Made by a program: the position numbers and the translations under genes
From: an uncultured Verrucomicrobia subdivision 3 bacterium
Lineage (GTDB): Bacteria > Verrucomicrobiota > Verrucomicrobiia > Limisphaerales > UBA11358
Reading direction: 5' to 3'
Length of the DNA stretch: 52,948 bases
Assembly (NCBI GenBank): GCA_903922735.1
Contig: CAIXUZ010000060.1
Span: 263,883-316,830, forward strand
Notes under the pieces: model-generated
The model's input: the letters and a program-made list of their open reading frames with translations, nothing else
What the model was told of the DNA's origin: nothing
Databases searched by the model: none
Part shown: piece by piece, positions 33,880 through 42,740 of the stretch
Position numbering within the stretch: the stretch's first letter is position 1
Layout: each line of letters starts with the position of its first letter

Positions 33880-34099
33880 AGCTAAAAAAAGGATGAAAGC
33901 TGAAACTTGTGACTTGAATCAAAACGCTAAAAACCAAAAGTTGCCGTTGGCGAACCAAAACACAACTCAAAGGTCAGTGGTCCGTGGTCCGTAGTCGCGG
34001 CATTTATTTTTTGCTCCCCCGCTCCCGCTGACCACTGCTTTTTACTTTCAGTTTTTTAGTTTTTCAGCGTTTCCGTTTTTTAAATCCCAAAATCCTGTC

Positions 34100-34119
34100 A
34101 AATATTTTTTAAAATATTT
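34100..34119. promoter_or_regulatory. AT-rich perfect palindrome
   Basis: AAATATTTT-TT-AAAATATTT, a 9-bp inverted repeat with 2-bp spacer, 202 bp upstream of the HTH gene and 349 bp upstream of the divergent dehydrogenase. Possible operator or hairpin; no protein can be assigned to it. Confidence 0.45.
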
Positions 34120-34127
34120 TATTCATG

Positions 34128-34160
34128 AGTTAGCGCCAGTTGGCGTCAGTTAGCACGAGT
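34128..34160. repeat. 10-bp direct repeats, YAGCGCCAGT-like
   Basis: TAGCGCCAGT, TGGCGTCAGT and TAGCACGAGT follow one another at exactly 10-bp spacing (34131-34160), preceded by GAGT. The spacing of one helical turn would put all copies on one face of the DNA, as in operator or iteron sites. Confidence 0.55.
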
Positions 34161-34214
34161 ATACCCTGGTTGTCCGCCCGCTTGTTCTTCCGTTCGGTTT
34201 GGCCAAAAAACCTG

Positions 34215-34223
34215 TGCTATAAC
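34215..34223 (+). promoter_or_regulatory. Possible extended -10 promoter for the HTH gene
   Basis: TGCTATAAC resembles an extended -10 element. No good -35 is found at normal spacing. It is about 100 bp before the ATG. Confidence 0.3.
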
Positions 34224-34284
34224 TTCCGCTGACCGCCCCGCGTGTCACCGGCCGATGTCCGGCCGGCGCGTCGCGGTGACAACT

Positions 34285-34312
34285 CAAAACTAAAAATTAA
34301 AAACTTAAAACT
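34285..34312. repeat. 7-bp repeats, CAAAACT type, 4 units
   Basis: CAAAACT, AAAAATT, AAAAACT, TAAAACT in register, ending 8 bp before the ATG of the HTH gene, where a ribosome binding site would normally lie. Confidence 0.75.
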
Positions 34313-34320
34313 GAACCGTT

Positions 34321-34731
34321 ATGACCGACTCAGAAACTATCGCCCGCTTCATTTTCCTGCGCTCGCAGGGCTGGAGCTTCAACCGCATCCAAGTCGAACT
34401 CGGGGTCTCCAAGCCCACGCTCATCAAGTGGAGCCGCCAGCATCAGTTCGAGATTGGCAACCTCCGCGCCACCGAGACCGAGGCTCTCGCCGAGGTCGTC
34501 TTTGGCCAGCGCCATGAACGCTGGCGCGTCCTCGCCGGCCAGCTAAAAAAGATCGAGGCCGAGATTGAAAACCGCGATCTGGAGGAGATTCCCGTTTCGC
34601 GCCTGCACGGCATCGCCGCCGCGCTCCGTGCCGAAATCAACCGGGAAATGGGCCGGGTCCATTTCACGGAAGCCACCAAGACCATTCCCACTGAGGAATT
34701 TGTCTATGACCGACATGAATGGGAGGTGTGA
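34321..34731 (+). CDS. Small helix-turn-helix protein
   Basis: A 136-aa basic/acidic helical protein. Residues about 8-38 form a helix-turn-helix: IARFIFLRSQGWSFNRI, then VELGVSKPTLIKWSRQ as recognition helix. The middle (about 60-105) is a charged helical stretch (RHERWRVLAGQLKKIEAEI). The layout resembles small phage-type DNA-binding proteins such as terminase small subunits or transposon helpers, but no specific family is certain. It stands alone on the plus strand between minus-strand operons and is flanked on both sides by short direct repeats, which could be its own binding sites. Confidence 0.65.
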   Translation: MTDSETIARFIFLRSQGWSFNRIQVELGVSKPTLIKWSRQHQFEIGNLRATETEALAEVVFGQRHERWRVLAGQLKKIEAEIENRDLEEIPVSRLHGIAAALRAEINREMGRVHFTEATKTIPTEEFVYDRHEWEV

Positions 34732-34744
34732 ACCATGAAATTGC

Positions 34745-34777
34745 CGGTAACCGGTAAAATTCGGTAAAAAACGGTAA
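34745..34777. repeat. CGGTAA direct repeats (4)
   Basis: CGGTAA at 34745, 34752, 34762 and 34772, spaced 7, 10 and 10 bp, just 14 bp after the HTH stop and before the convergent zinc-ribbon gene. They may be binding sites or a degenerate member of the short-repeat families in this region. Confidence 0.6.
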
Positions 34778-34830
34778 ACTAAAGCCGCCAATCCGCCGAT
34801 GGAGATCAAGGATCGAAGCCGGCCAAAAAC

Positions 34831-35559
34831 TTACGACCCCATTTTTGAAAGTATCTGGATGCCTTCTTTCGCCTGTTTCAAGATGTCCGTCAGTTTGTCG
34901 GCCTTGGCGTCGAGATAATTTTTGACGATGGTGGGGCGGCCCTCGATCCGGCACCAGATGGTGACTTCGGCTTTGTCCGGGTTATATGCGAGTTTATAGC
35001 CCGTGCCGATAGGCCATTGCCCAACCCATTGATCGAATGCCTGCGGACTGGAACAGGCGGTATAGTTTTCATGGCCATAATTTTCCTTCAGCGCCGCGAT
35101 GAATTTGGCCTTCGCCTCGCTAGATTCGCCCGACGTCATGGTCGTCGAATCAATCATGGCAAACTGAACGGTCAGGGTCTGGACGGACAGCTTGGACACG
35201 TTGGACGCCTCCTTGGGCAACTCGCGCAGTTTGGTCAGCTTGGGCCAGGCGATGACGAGGACGGCGGCAAGCACGGCGTAGGCCCCCAGCCGCCAGGCCC
35301 AGCGCCAGGACCGCGGCCGGCGCGGTTCAGGTTCCAGGGATTCTTCGGGCGGTAAGGGCGCGGTTTCCCGAGGTGCCTTGGGTGCTTGGTGGGCTATGTG
35401 CAGGCGCGATGGGCCGGCCGGCGGCACGATTGCCGCGGAAACCTCCGGAATCTGGATGAGCTGGTTGCATGCGGGGCACTGAATCTGTTTGCCGGCGTCC
35501 TGTTCCTCACAGGCCAGATGCTGTTTGCAATGAGAACACTCGAACTTGATATCACTCAT
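34831..35559 (-). CDS. Zinc-ribbon membrane protein of unknown function
   Basis: A 242-aa protein. An N-terminal zinc ribbon has CSHCKQHLACEEQDAGK then CPACNQ (four cysteines, about residues 9-35), of a type common in planctomycetes and verrucomicrobia. A Pro-rich linker precedes one membrane segment (about residues 92-108, AYAVLAAVLVIAWP). The rest (about 125-242) is a soluble, probably extracytoplasmic, domain with no name. The topology suggests a single-pass protein with the zinc ribbon in the cytosol. The role is unknown; the gene is separated from the sugar genes upstream by the octamer array. Confidence 0.65.
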   Translation of the reverse strand: MSDIKFECSHCKQHLACEEQDAGKQIQCPACNQLIQIPEVSAAIVPPAGPSRLHIAHQAPKAPRETAPLPPEESLEPEPRRPRSWRWAWRLGAYAVLAAVLVIAWPKLTKLRELPKEASNVSKLSVQTLTVQFAMIDSTTMTSGESSEAKAKFIAALKENYGHENYTACSSPQAFDQWVGQWPIGTGYKLAYNPDKAEVTIWCRIEGRPTIVKNYLDAKADKLTDILKQAKEGIQILSKMGS

Positions 35560-35624
35560 AGCGATTCTTATTTCAGGTTTTCTGAGGGACAGCCATATTT
35601 ATAACTCAAAGCAACAAAACAAAA

Positions 35625-35735
35625 GCTAAAATTCTAAAACGCTGTAACGCTAAAATCCTGAAACGCTAAAATTCTTAAAAACTTAAACTTGTTTCAAACG
35701 CTAAAAAACTAAAACGCTGAAAAACTTAAAACGGA
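35625..35735. repeat. 8-bp repeats, AAAACGCT type
   Basis: A run of units AAAATTCT, AAAACGCT, GTAACGCT, AAAATCCT, GAAACGCT, AAAATTCT, TAAAAACT in register, then looser copies (CAAACGCT, AAAACGCT). The period is 8 here rather than the 7 seen elsewhere. It fills the gap between the zinc-ribbon and epimerase genes. Confidence 0.8.
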
Positions 35736-35755
35736 AATCACCAATTTCAGCCCGC

Positions 35756-36805
35756 TCAGAGCTTTTTAAGTTGGTCGGCGTGTTCGGCGACCCAGGCATG
35801 GGTGTCCTGGACGATGCGGCGGACGTCGCGTTGCGGCCGCCATTGGGTGTGATGAAACAGCCGGGCACAGTCCGCCACGAACAAACGCAGGTCGTTCGGG
35901 CGGTTTTCGGGGACGGTTTTGATCGGGGTTTCGCGCCCGGTGATTTCGCGGCACAAGGCGGTGAGTTCGCAGAGCGAGGTGCTGTGGGCCAAGCCGCCGG
36001 CGACGTTGCCGAGCCAGCCGTCCCAGCGATCGAAATTCCGGATCTGTTCAGAGATCAAAGCGCACAGGTCGGCGACATGCAGGAAATCGCGGACTTGTTT
36101 GCCCGTGCCGCCGTAGCCGATGTAGCTCAAGGGCCGCTGGAATTGATGCGCCATCACCCAGAGCGAGGCCACGCCCTGGTCCACCTTGCCGAATTGCCAC
36201 GGCCCGGCGATGACGCCGCAGCGGTTGACGACGGCACGCAGGCCGAAGCTGGCGCGGTATTCCTCGATGAGCTGTTCGGCGGACAGCTTGGTGTAACCGT
36301 AGAGTGACCGCGCGCCATTCAAATCCACGGCTTCGCTGACGCCGCGCGAGCTGATGCCGGGGGTGCCGTGGTCGGCCCATGCAAAGCGGGTGGCTTCCTC
36401 GTGCCAGGGATGGGCTTCGAGCCGGGCGATGGGATACACGCGGCTGGTGGACAGGAATATAAATTTGCTCCGCCATTGCCGCGCTTTTTCCAGGCAGTTG
36501 TAAGCGCCGACGAGGTTGGTCTGGAACAGATAATCGGGCGAGCCGTCCTGGCCGGCCAGTACGGACGGTTCGGCGGAACATTCGATGAGCACATCAAACG
36601 GGCCGGCGGGAAACGCCGCGGGGTCGCGCACGTCGCCGCGATGGAATTTGGCCCCGGCCTGTTCCAGGCGCGGGACATTCAGTTCCGAGCCGCGCCGGTA
36701 GAGGTTGTCCAGGCAGACGATGTCCGCGCCGGGCAATTCGGCCCGCAGCGCGAGCGCCAGGTTGGAACCCACGAACCCCGCGCCGCCAGTGATTAAGATA
36801 CGCAT
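35756..36805 (-). CDS. SDR nucleotide-sugar epimerase, CDP-paratose-2-epimerase-like (A)
   Basis: Extended short-chain dehydrogenase/reductase, NAD-dependent. The Rossmann glycine motif is ITGGAGFVGSNL (about residues 4-15), LSTSRVYPIA (about 117-126) holds the active-site Ser/Thr, and YGYTK (about 169-173) the Tyr and Lys of the catalytic pair. GNVAGGLAHS fits the C-terminal substrate domain. Family similarity is to CDP-paratose/UDP-sugar 2- or 4-epimerases; the exact sugar is not evident. It begins a four-gene sugar module with the next SDR, the kinase and the second dehydrogenase. Confidence 0.83.
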   Translation of the reverse strand: MRILITGGAGFVGSNLALALRAELPGADIVCLDNLYRRGSELNVPRLEQAGAKFHRGDVRDPAAFPAGPFDVLIECSAEPSVLAGQDGSPDYLFQTNLVGAYNCLEKARQWRSKFIFLSTSRVYPIARLEAHPWHEEATRFAWADHGTPGISSRGVSEAVDLNGARSLYGYTKLSAEQLIEEYRASFGLRAVVNRCGVIAGPWQFGKVDQGVASLWVMAHQFQRPLSYIGYGGTGKQVRDFLHVADLCALISEQIRNFDRWDGWLGNVAGGLAHSTSLCELTALCREITGRETPIKTVPENRPNDLRLFVADCARLFHHTQWRPQRDVRRIVQDTHAWVAEHADQLKKL

Positions 36806-36813
36806 AAGAAAAG

Positions 36814-36875
36814 AATGAGGGATGAAACCTGAAACCTGAACTGTAAAAAAGGATGAGGGATGAAACCTGATGTTC
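36814..36875. repeat. Interspersed GATGAGGGATGAAACCTGA repeat, two copies
   Basis: The 19-bp string, or all but its first base, occurs twice within this 75-bp gap, and a close copy lies at 39567-39594. GAAACCT heptamers follow the first copy. It is another member of the short interspersed repeat group. Confidence 0.75.
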
Positions 36876-36880
36876 CGATT

Positions 36881-37255
36881 TCAGCCTTGTTTCCCGAGCC
36901 GCTGTTTGACGTTTTTGGACATGGTTACAAAGATTGCAATCAATTCGTCCGCCTCTTGAATCAGCCAGTTCACCGGTTCCGAATTGATATGGCAATCGTC
37001 CCGCAAGAGTTCCAGCCACAGTTGGGATTCATCCGCTTCCTGGGCGCATTGATCAATCTTGGCAATAAATTCCGCCTCGGATCGGGCACGGGAAGCCTCA
37101 CGATAGTTGGCCGCCACCGAGGTGCCGGAGCGCAAAAGTTGTTTGCCAAGAATTCTTAATTCTTCCCTACCTTTGTCCAAACTGATGTAAAAGCGCACCA
37201 CCGCACTGGCAAATGCTTTGGTTCTTCGCCTCAGCGCTTCTTTTCTTTCATCCAT
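36881..37255 (-). CDS. Four-helix-bundle protein (23S rRNA intervening-sequence protein family)
   Basis: A 124-aa helical protein. GKQLLRSGTSVAANYREA (about residues 38-55) and SQLWLELL are the signatures of the four-helix-bundle family whose members were first seen as reading frames in 23S rRNA intervening sequences, and which are common as free genes in this phylum. No rRNA is near. Function is unknown. It lies between two epimerase genes on the same strand, 47 bp from the repeat array that ends the next gene, and may simply be a passenger. Confidence 0.85.
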   Translation of the reverse strand: MDERKEALRRRTKAFASAVVRFYISLDKGREELRILGKQLLRSGTSVAANYREASRARSEAEFIAKIDQCAQEADESQLWLELLRDDCHINSEPVNWLIQEADELIAIFVTMSKNVKQRLGKQG

Positions 37256-37264
37256 ATTTTTCCA

Positions 37265-37302
37265 GCTTCAGGTCTCAGGTCTCCAGTTTCAGGTCTCAAC
37301 TT

Positions 37303-37313
<11 letters not shown>
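37265..37313. repeat. Heptamer array, GTCTCAG type, containing a gene's stop codon
   Basis: GTCTCAG, GTCTCCA, GTTTCAG, GTCTCAA, CTTTCAG, CTTTTTC in register from 37272. The stop codon of the second SDR gene (37303-37305) lies inside a unit, as in the WcaF-like gene. Confidence 0.88.
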
Positions 37314-38355
<1,042 letters not shown>

Positions 38356-38360
38356 AAAAT

Positions 38361-38388
38361 AGAGGTCGGAGGTCAGAGGTCAGAGATC
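38361..38388. repeat. Heptamer array, AGAGGTC type, 4 units
   Basis: AGAGGTC, GGAGGTC, AGAGGTC, AGAGATC in register, 5 bp upstream of the SDR-B start codon, where the ribosome binding site should be. Confidence 0.9.
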
Positions 38389-38400
38389 AGTTTTTTCATT

Positions 38401-39507
38401 TCAAAGCCCATCCACGAATTTTTGCATGGCATTTTCCTGCCGTTCGATGGATTCCACCAGCTTAAACTGGGTCCGGCAACGATCCCGATTATGATCGGGG
38501 CGGTGCGTGCGAAAATATACATCACCCGAGAGATAATCGGTCAGGAACCGCAACCCGATCTCAAAGGAGATGAGCTTGCCGGCGAAGGCCATGAGTTCCT
38601 TTTCCCGCCGGTTGAGAAACTGACCGGCGGTGGAGTGATAGCCGCGAGCGAGCTGTTTGAACATGGGCATCTGCATGGTCACCTTGGAAAGATCCAACTC
38701 GTCTTCCAGGGTCGGGCTGGTGGTGGTGCGCACCATGTCCCCAAAATCATAAAGGGCGCAGCCGGGCATGACGGTATCCAGATCCACAATGCACATCGCC
38801 TCCCCCGTGGTCACATCCAGCATCACGTTGTTGAATTTCGTGTCATTGTGCGTGATCCGCTCGGGGATTTTTCCCTTGGCCAGGTCATCCAAAATCACCC
38901 GGACCAGCTTCTGGCGCTTGAGCGCAAACTCAATCTCGGCGCGCACGCCCGCAGCGCGGTTGCAGCCGTCCGCCTGGACGGCGTTCAGGAAATTATCAAA
39001 GCGCTGGCGGGTGTTGTGGAAATCCGGGATGGTTTCGACCAGCCGCCCGCCGGGCAAATCCACCAGCAGGCTTTGAAATTCACCGAAGGCCTTGCCGGCC
39101 TGAAACGCCTGCGCGGGACTCTGCACGGCTTCATGCGTTTGCACGCCTTCGATATAAACAAAGGTCCGCCAGACATCGCGATTGCCGTTCTCATGGTAGG
39201 GTTTGCCGGCGCGGGTCGGAATCACCACCATCGCCCGCCGGGTGAGATCGGGCACATTGCGGGCCTCCAGTTTTTTCCGGAGGTGGCTGGTGACGCGCAT
39301 CATGTTTTTCATCACGCCGACCGGATTTTTGAAAACGTTCCGGTTCAATTTCTGGTGAATGTAACGCACCCGCATGCCGCCCTGATCGTAGGTCGCGGTG
39401 TAGGTTTCGTTGATATGGCCGATCTTCAGCGGCTCGGCGTGCAGGATTTCCCCGTAAATCTGGAAATGCCGGGAAATGCGCTTCAGTTCGTTTTCAGGGT
39501 AGGACAT
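38401..39507 (-). CDS. APH-type phosphotransferase, NahK-like sugar kinase
   Basis: A 368-aa aminoglycoside-phosphotransferase-fold kinase. The Brenner-type catalytic motif is ITHNDTKFNNVMLD (about residues 220-233) and the metal-binding Asp lies in CIVDLDTVMPG (about 240-250). The N-terminal lobe begins at about 20 (EPLKIGHINETY). N-acetylhexosamine 1-kinases of the NahK type share this layout; choline and homoserine kinases do too, but the sugar-gene context favours an anomeric sugar kinase that supplies the nucleotide-sugar pool. It is next to the SDR-B gene. Confidence 0.82.
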   Translation of the reverse strand: MSYPENELKRISRHFQIYGEILHAEPLKIGHINETYTATYDQGGMRVRYIHQKLNRNVFKNPVGVMKNMMRVTSHLRKKLEARNVPDLTRRAMVVIPTRAGKPYHENGNRDVWRTFVYIEGVQTHEAVQSPAQAFQAGKAFGEFQSLLVDLPGGRLVETIPDFHNTRQRFDNFLNAVQADGCNRAAGVRAEIEFALKRQKLVRVILDDLAKGKIPERITHNDTKFNNVMLDVTTGEAMCIVDLDTVMPGCALYDFGDMVRTTTSPTLEDELDLSKVTMQMPMFKQLARGYHSTAGQFLNRREKELMAFAGKLISFEIGLRFLTDYLSGDVYFRTHRPDHNRDRCRTQFKLVESIERQENAMQKFVDGL

Positions 39508-39522
39508 AGGATTTGAAAAGTA

Positions 39523-39628
39523 GGGGTCAGCAATCAGCGGTCAGAGGGTGGAATCGTAAGAAAAAGATGAGGGATGAAATCTGAAACCTGAATCAAAACA
39601 GAGATCAGAGGTCGGAGGTCAAAGGTCA
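39523..39628. repeat. Heptamer units and GATGAGGGATGAAA copy between two sugar genes
   Basis: GGGGTCA, GCAATCA, GCGGTCA (39523-39543), a copy of the interspersed element (39567-39594) and GAGATCA, GAGGTCG, GAGGTCA, AAGGTCA (39601-39628). Together they make up most of the gap between the kinase start and the second dehydrogenase stop. Confidence 0.85.
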
Positions 39629-39636
39629 AGGGGTAG

Positions 39637-40968
39637 TTAGGCTTTCCAGACCTGGCCGGGGCGGGTTTGGAAACCGGACATGACGTTGCGGGTGTCCACG
39701 AGACAGGGGCACCAGTCGGCGAGCTCCTGATAATTGACGGCACGATGGGCCGTGACGATGACCACGGCATCAAAGCGGGAAAGACTTTCGCGCGTCCACG
39801 CCGCCGACTCGCGGCCGGCCCAGTGCGGATGTTCGCGCGTGGGGCGGATGACGGGGATGTGCGGATCGTGATATGCCACGGTGGCGCCGCGGTCCGTGAG
39901 CAGATCGAGCAGCCGATAGGCGGGCGATTCGCGGTCATCATCCACATCAGCCTTGTAGGCGAGGCCGAGAAGCAACAGGCGGGCCCCTGAAACGGATTTT
40001 TTTTGCGCGGCCAGGGCGGCGGTCACGACCTGGACCACGTGCTGCGGCATGGCGGTGTTGATTTCGCCGGCCAGCTCGATGAAGCGGGCGGGCTGGCCGA
40101 ATTCGCGCGCCTTCCAGGCGAGATAAAACGGGTCGATCGGGATGCAATGCCCGCCGAGGCCCGGGCCAGGATAAAATGGCATGAACCCGAACGGCTTCGT
40201 CCTGGCGGCGGCAATGACCTCCCAGATATCGATGCCCATGGCGCCGTAGACGAGTTTCAATTCGTTGACGAGGGCGATGTTCACGCCGCGAAAGACATTT
40301 TCCAACAGCTTGGCCGCCTCGGCCGTGCGGCAGGAGGAAACCGGCACCACCGTGCGGATGGCCCGCCGGTAAAGCGCCGCCGCCCGGTCGCAGCAGGCAG
40401 GCGTGAGACCGCCGACCAGCTTTGGAATATCCCCCACCCCATGGTCCGGCTGGCCGGGGTCTTCCCGTTCGGGTGAATAGGCAAGATGGAAATCCCGACC
40501 CGCAACGAGGCCGGAGCCGGCTTCGAGTTCGCGGCGTAATTCGCCTTCCGTGGTGCCGGGATAGGTGGTGGATTCCAGCACGACCAAAGGAATTTCCGAT
40601 TTCCGATTTCCGATTTCCGATTTGTCCCGGCGCAGATGCGGGGCGATGGCGCGGGCGGTGTTCAGAATGTAGGACAGATCGGGTTCTCGATTTTTGGTCA
40701 GCGGCGTGGGCACGCAGATAAGGATGGCCTGCACTTCGCGCAGCCGTGAAAAATCGGTGGTGGCCTCCAGCCGGGCGGTCGCGCGCTGCGCCTGAATGGC
40801 GGCGGCGGGAATGTGCCGGATGTAACTGCGCCCCGCATTCAGGTCGGCCACCTTGGCCGGATCAATGTCCACGCCCAGCACTGAGACGCCCGAAAGCGCA
40901 AACTGCAGGCCCAGCGGCAGGCCGACGTAGCCGAGGCCGATGATGGCGATGAGAGCTGGCTTGGGCAT
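39637..40968 (-). CDS. UDP-sugar 6-dehydrogenase (WbpA/WecC-like), copy 2
   Basis: A 443-aa paralogue of the enzyme encoded at 32432-33751; long blocks are the same, for example FMPFYPGPGLGGHCIPIDP. The Rossmann motif IAIIGLGYVGLPLGLQFA starts at about residue 7, with ESTTYPGTT (about 132) and the catalytic Cys in GGHCIPID (about 258). A heptamer array (40592-40619) encodes KSEIGNRKSEI in the same loop as in copy 1. Two dehydrogenases in one region suggest two different acidic sugars or dosage. The gene precedes the kinase and SDR genes, in the same direction. Confidence 0.9.
   Translation of the reverse strand: MPKPALIAIIGLGYVGLPLGLQFALSGVSVLGVDIDPAKVADLNAGRSYIRHIPAAAIQAQRATARLEATTDFSRLREVQAILICVPTPLTKNREPDLSYILNTARAIAPHLRRDKSEIGNRKSEIPLVVLESTTYPGTTEGELRRELEAGSGLVAGRDFHLAYSPEREDPGQPDHGVGDIPKLVGGLTPACCDRAAALYRRAIRTVVPVSSCRTAEAAKLLENVFRGVNIALVNELKLVYGAMGIDIWEVIAAARTKPFGFMPFYPGPGLGGHCIPIDPFYLAWKAREFGQPARFIELAGEINTAMPQHVVQVVTAALAAQKKSVSGARLLLLGLAYKADVDDDRESPAYRLLDLLTDRGATVAYHDPHIPVIRPTREHPHWAGRESAAWTRESLSRFDAVVIVTAHRAVNYQELADWCPCLVDTRNVMSGFQTRPGQVWKA
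40592..40619. repeat. In-gene heptamer array, ATTTCCG x4
   Basis: Four exact ATTTCCG units (40592-40619) in the second dehydrogenase gene, the same unit as at 6514 in the GT4 gene. Confidence 0.95.
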
Positions 40969-41000
40969 AATGAAAATCCGGGTCGGGCTTCGCCCCGTGT

Positions 41001-42614
41001 TTACTGCGCCGCCGCCGGATACATGACGAAGGCGAAGTGCTTGCTGTCGGGCGACCAGCTATTGACGTTGATGGTGCCTTGGCCACCATTGAAGCCGATG
41101 ATATCGGCCGGTTCGCGGCCATCTGGCTTAATGCGCCGAAGGATGACATCCTTGTCAGTGGGGTGCTTGATCGTGCCGGGCGGGAAGCTGATATAAACGA
41201 TCCAGTTACCATCCGGCGAAATGTGCGGGAACCAGTTCACCCGCTCATCATGCGTGAGCTGTTCGACCCCGGTTCCGTCGGGTGCCATCCGATAGCATTG
41301 GGAATGGCCGGGAACCCGGGCATTGATCTCGGAGTTGAAATAGATCCACTTGCCATCCATGGAATACTCCGGGCCGTCATGCGGTTTGGGGGTGCTGGTC
41401 AGTCGCGTGTCCGCGCCGCCGGCGGCGGGAATGGTGTAGATTTCAATTCGACCCCAGGCATCGTCACCCACGGCCTCGACGCCGACATAGGAAAGCGTTT
41501 TGCCGTCGGGTGAGACACCGTGGAGATAGTATTTGAACTTCCGTTCGGGGGTCTGGTCATTGGAAACCCGGCGGGGTTGTCCACCGGCAAACGGAACGGC
41601 AAAAAGATGTCCACCGGCACTAAAATAAATGGTCTGACCATCGGGCGCGAGGACATGATCGTTGTTGATATTCGTCACGGCGCCGGTCGGGATGGGTTCG
41701 GGCACCTTGGTGCTGCCATCCGCGCGAATGCGCCAAAGCAGCCCCTTGGAGTTGTAGACGAGCCATTGGCCATCGGGCGACCAGTTGGGGGCTTCAATCC
41801 GGTCGCGCGTCATGTAAACGACGCGTTGGTCCGTGCCATCAATGCCCATGGTCATCATTTGCGAGACCCGCTTGATGGTAGATGGGGGCTTGGCATTTGC
41901 GGGCGGCCGGGACAGGGTCACCTGGTCGAAGGTCGCAGTGGTGAGGATGTTGGTTTTGTGCGAGGAGGCCGCCAGCCCGATGACCGCATCGGCGGCAAAA
42001 TCCAGCGTGACCGGGCCCGACGACTGCCACTTTTCACCATCGGCCGATTCGTAGCCGGTGAACACATTGCCACGGCGGACGATCTTCAGCCAGCAGGGGA
42101 ATTGCCCCTTGGGCACGCTGGATTTCTGGGCTTCAACATCGGCAAAAATACGCGTCGCCTTGGCACCGGTCTGATCCCGATAAATGAACTGGGTGCCATC
42201 GGTCGGCGTCACACACATCGTGACCTGGCGGGAACCGGCGGCGAGCGATTCGCGCAGGCACAGGCTGGCCTTGGCATGAGCAATCCCACCGGGATTTTCC
42301 ATCCCGGTTACGCGCGCCACCAACTCAACATCACCGCGCCACGGTTGGAAGGCGATCTGCGACCCATCGTTGGTGCCCCAAATATCCATCGTGCCTTGCA
42401 AAGTGAAAACGCCCGCAGCATACCGGGCCGTTCCCGGAACTTGCGCCGCGCCGATATCCCGGTGTTGCCAGGGTGGCGGCAGAGAATCCGCAGGCTGGCC
42501 GACGGCGGTGAGGCCCGGGAGCGACAGCAGGGCCGCCAATGAGAATGCCTTGAGCAGGGTTCCGCGTCCGGAGGCAGCGGAACTTTTGAACGACGATGAA
42601 GTTAAGTTTAGCAT
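41001..42614 (-). CDS. Secreted TolB-like beta-propeller protein
   Basis: An exported protein with a signal peptide (about residues 1-38, ending near AVGQPAD). Residues about 45-250 form a beta-sandwich of the DUF1349/LamG-like kind, with FQPWRGDVELVARV and DQTGAKATRIF. From about 265 there are six PD40/TolB-type blades, for example SPDGQWLVYNSKG, APDGQTIYFSA, SPDGKTLSYVG, MDGKWIYFNS, SPDGNWIVYIS and SPDSKHFAFVM. The ATG at 42614 is used because it leads into the signal peptide; the longer frame adds a charged tail. A ligand is not known. It follows the GbsR gene and an inverted repeat that could control it. Confidence 0.82.
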   Translation of the reverse strand: MLNLTSSSFKSSAASGRGTLLKAFSLAALLSLPGLTAVGQPADSLPPPWQHRDIGAAQVPGTARYAAGVFTLQGTMDIWGTNDGSQIAFQPWRGDVELVARVTGMENPGGIAHAKASLCLRESLAAGSRQVTMCVTPTDGTQFIYRDQTGAKATRIFADVEAQKSSVPKGQFPCWLKIVRRGNVFTGYESADGEKWQSSGPVTLDFAADAVIGLAASSHKTNILTTATFDQVTLSRPPANAKPPSTIKRVSQMMTMGIDGTDQRVVYMTRDRIEAPNWSPDGQWLVYNSKGLLWRIRADGSTKVPEPIPTGAVTNINNDHVLAPDGQTIYFSAGGHLFAVPFAGGQPRRVSNDQTPERKFKYYLHGVSPDGKTLSYVGVEAVGDDAWGRIEIYTIPAAGGADTRLTSTPKPHDGPEYSMDGKWIYFNSEINARVPGHSQCYRMAPDGTGVEQLTHDERVNWFPHISPDGNWIVYISFPPGTIKHPTDKDVILRRIKPDGREPADIIGFNGGQGTINVNSWSPDSKHFAFVMYPAAAQ

Positions 42615-42659
42615 AATTGATTTTTGACCGGGCTGATTATCAACGACACGCTGCCGCCC

Positions 42660-42692
42660 GTGGTCGTTTGGAGAACTTTTTTCCAAAACCAC
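42660..42692. promoter_or_regulatory. Inverted repeat between the GbsR-like and TolB-like genes
   Basis: GTGGT-CG-TTTGGA (42660-42672) and TCCAAAACCAC (42682-42692) form an imperfect dyad around GAACTTTT. It lies 46-78 bp before the start of the TolB-like gene, so it could be an operator for the neighbouring GbsR/MarR protein, or a hairpin that ends its transcript. Confidence 0.45.
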
Positions 42693-42740
42693 TGGGCGTA
42701 TGTCAGGTTGTCTGGGTCGGAACACCGATTCTGTTGTCCG

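Larger units (their letters stand above)
33752..34320. other. 569-bp gene-free region with repeats
   Basis: The longest gene-free stretch. It contains a partial copy of the hairpin-element flank (33786-33808), a heptamer array AGTCGTC x2 and AGTTGGC x3 (33845-33879), GGTCAGT/GGTCCGT units (33972-33999), an AT-rich palindrome (34100-34119), 10-bp direct repeats (34128-34160), an extended -10 hexamer (34215-34223), and an AAAACT-type 7-bp array (34285-34312). No frame of interest is seen. Confidence 0.8.

Noticed and set aside
33752..34320. Riboswitch or leader RNA in the long gap
   Set aside because: The gap is repeat-rich and AT-rich, and I see no conserved aptamer-like core; the only clear dyad (34100-34119) is a simple palindrome.
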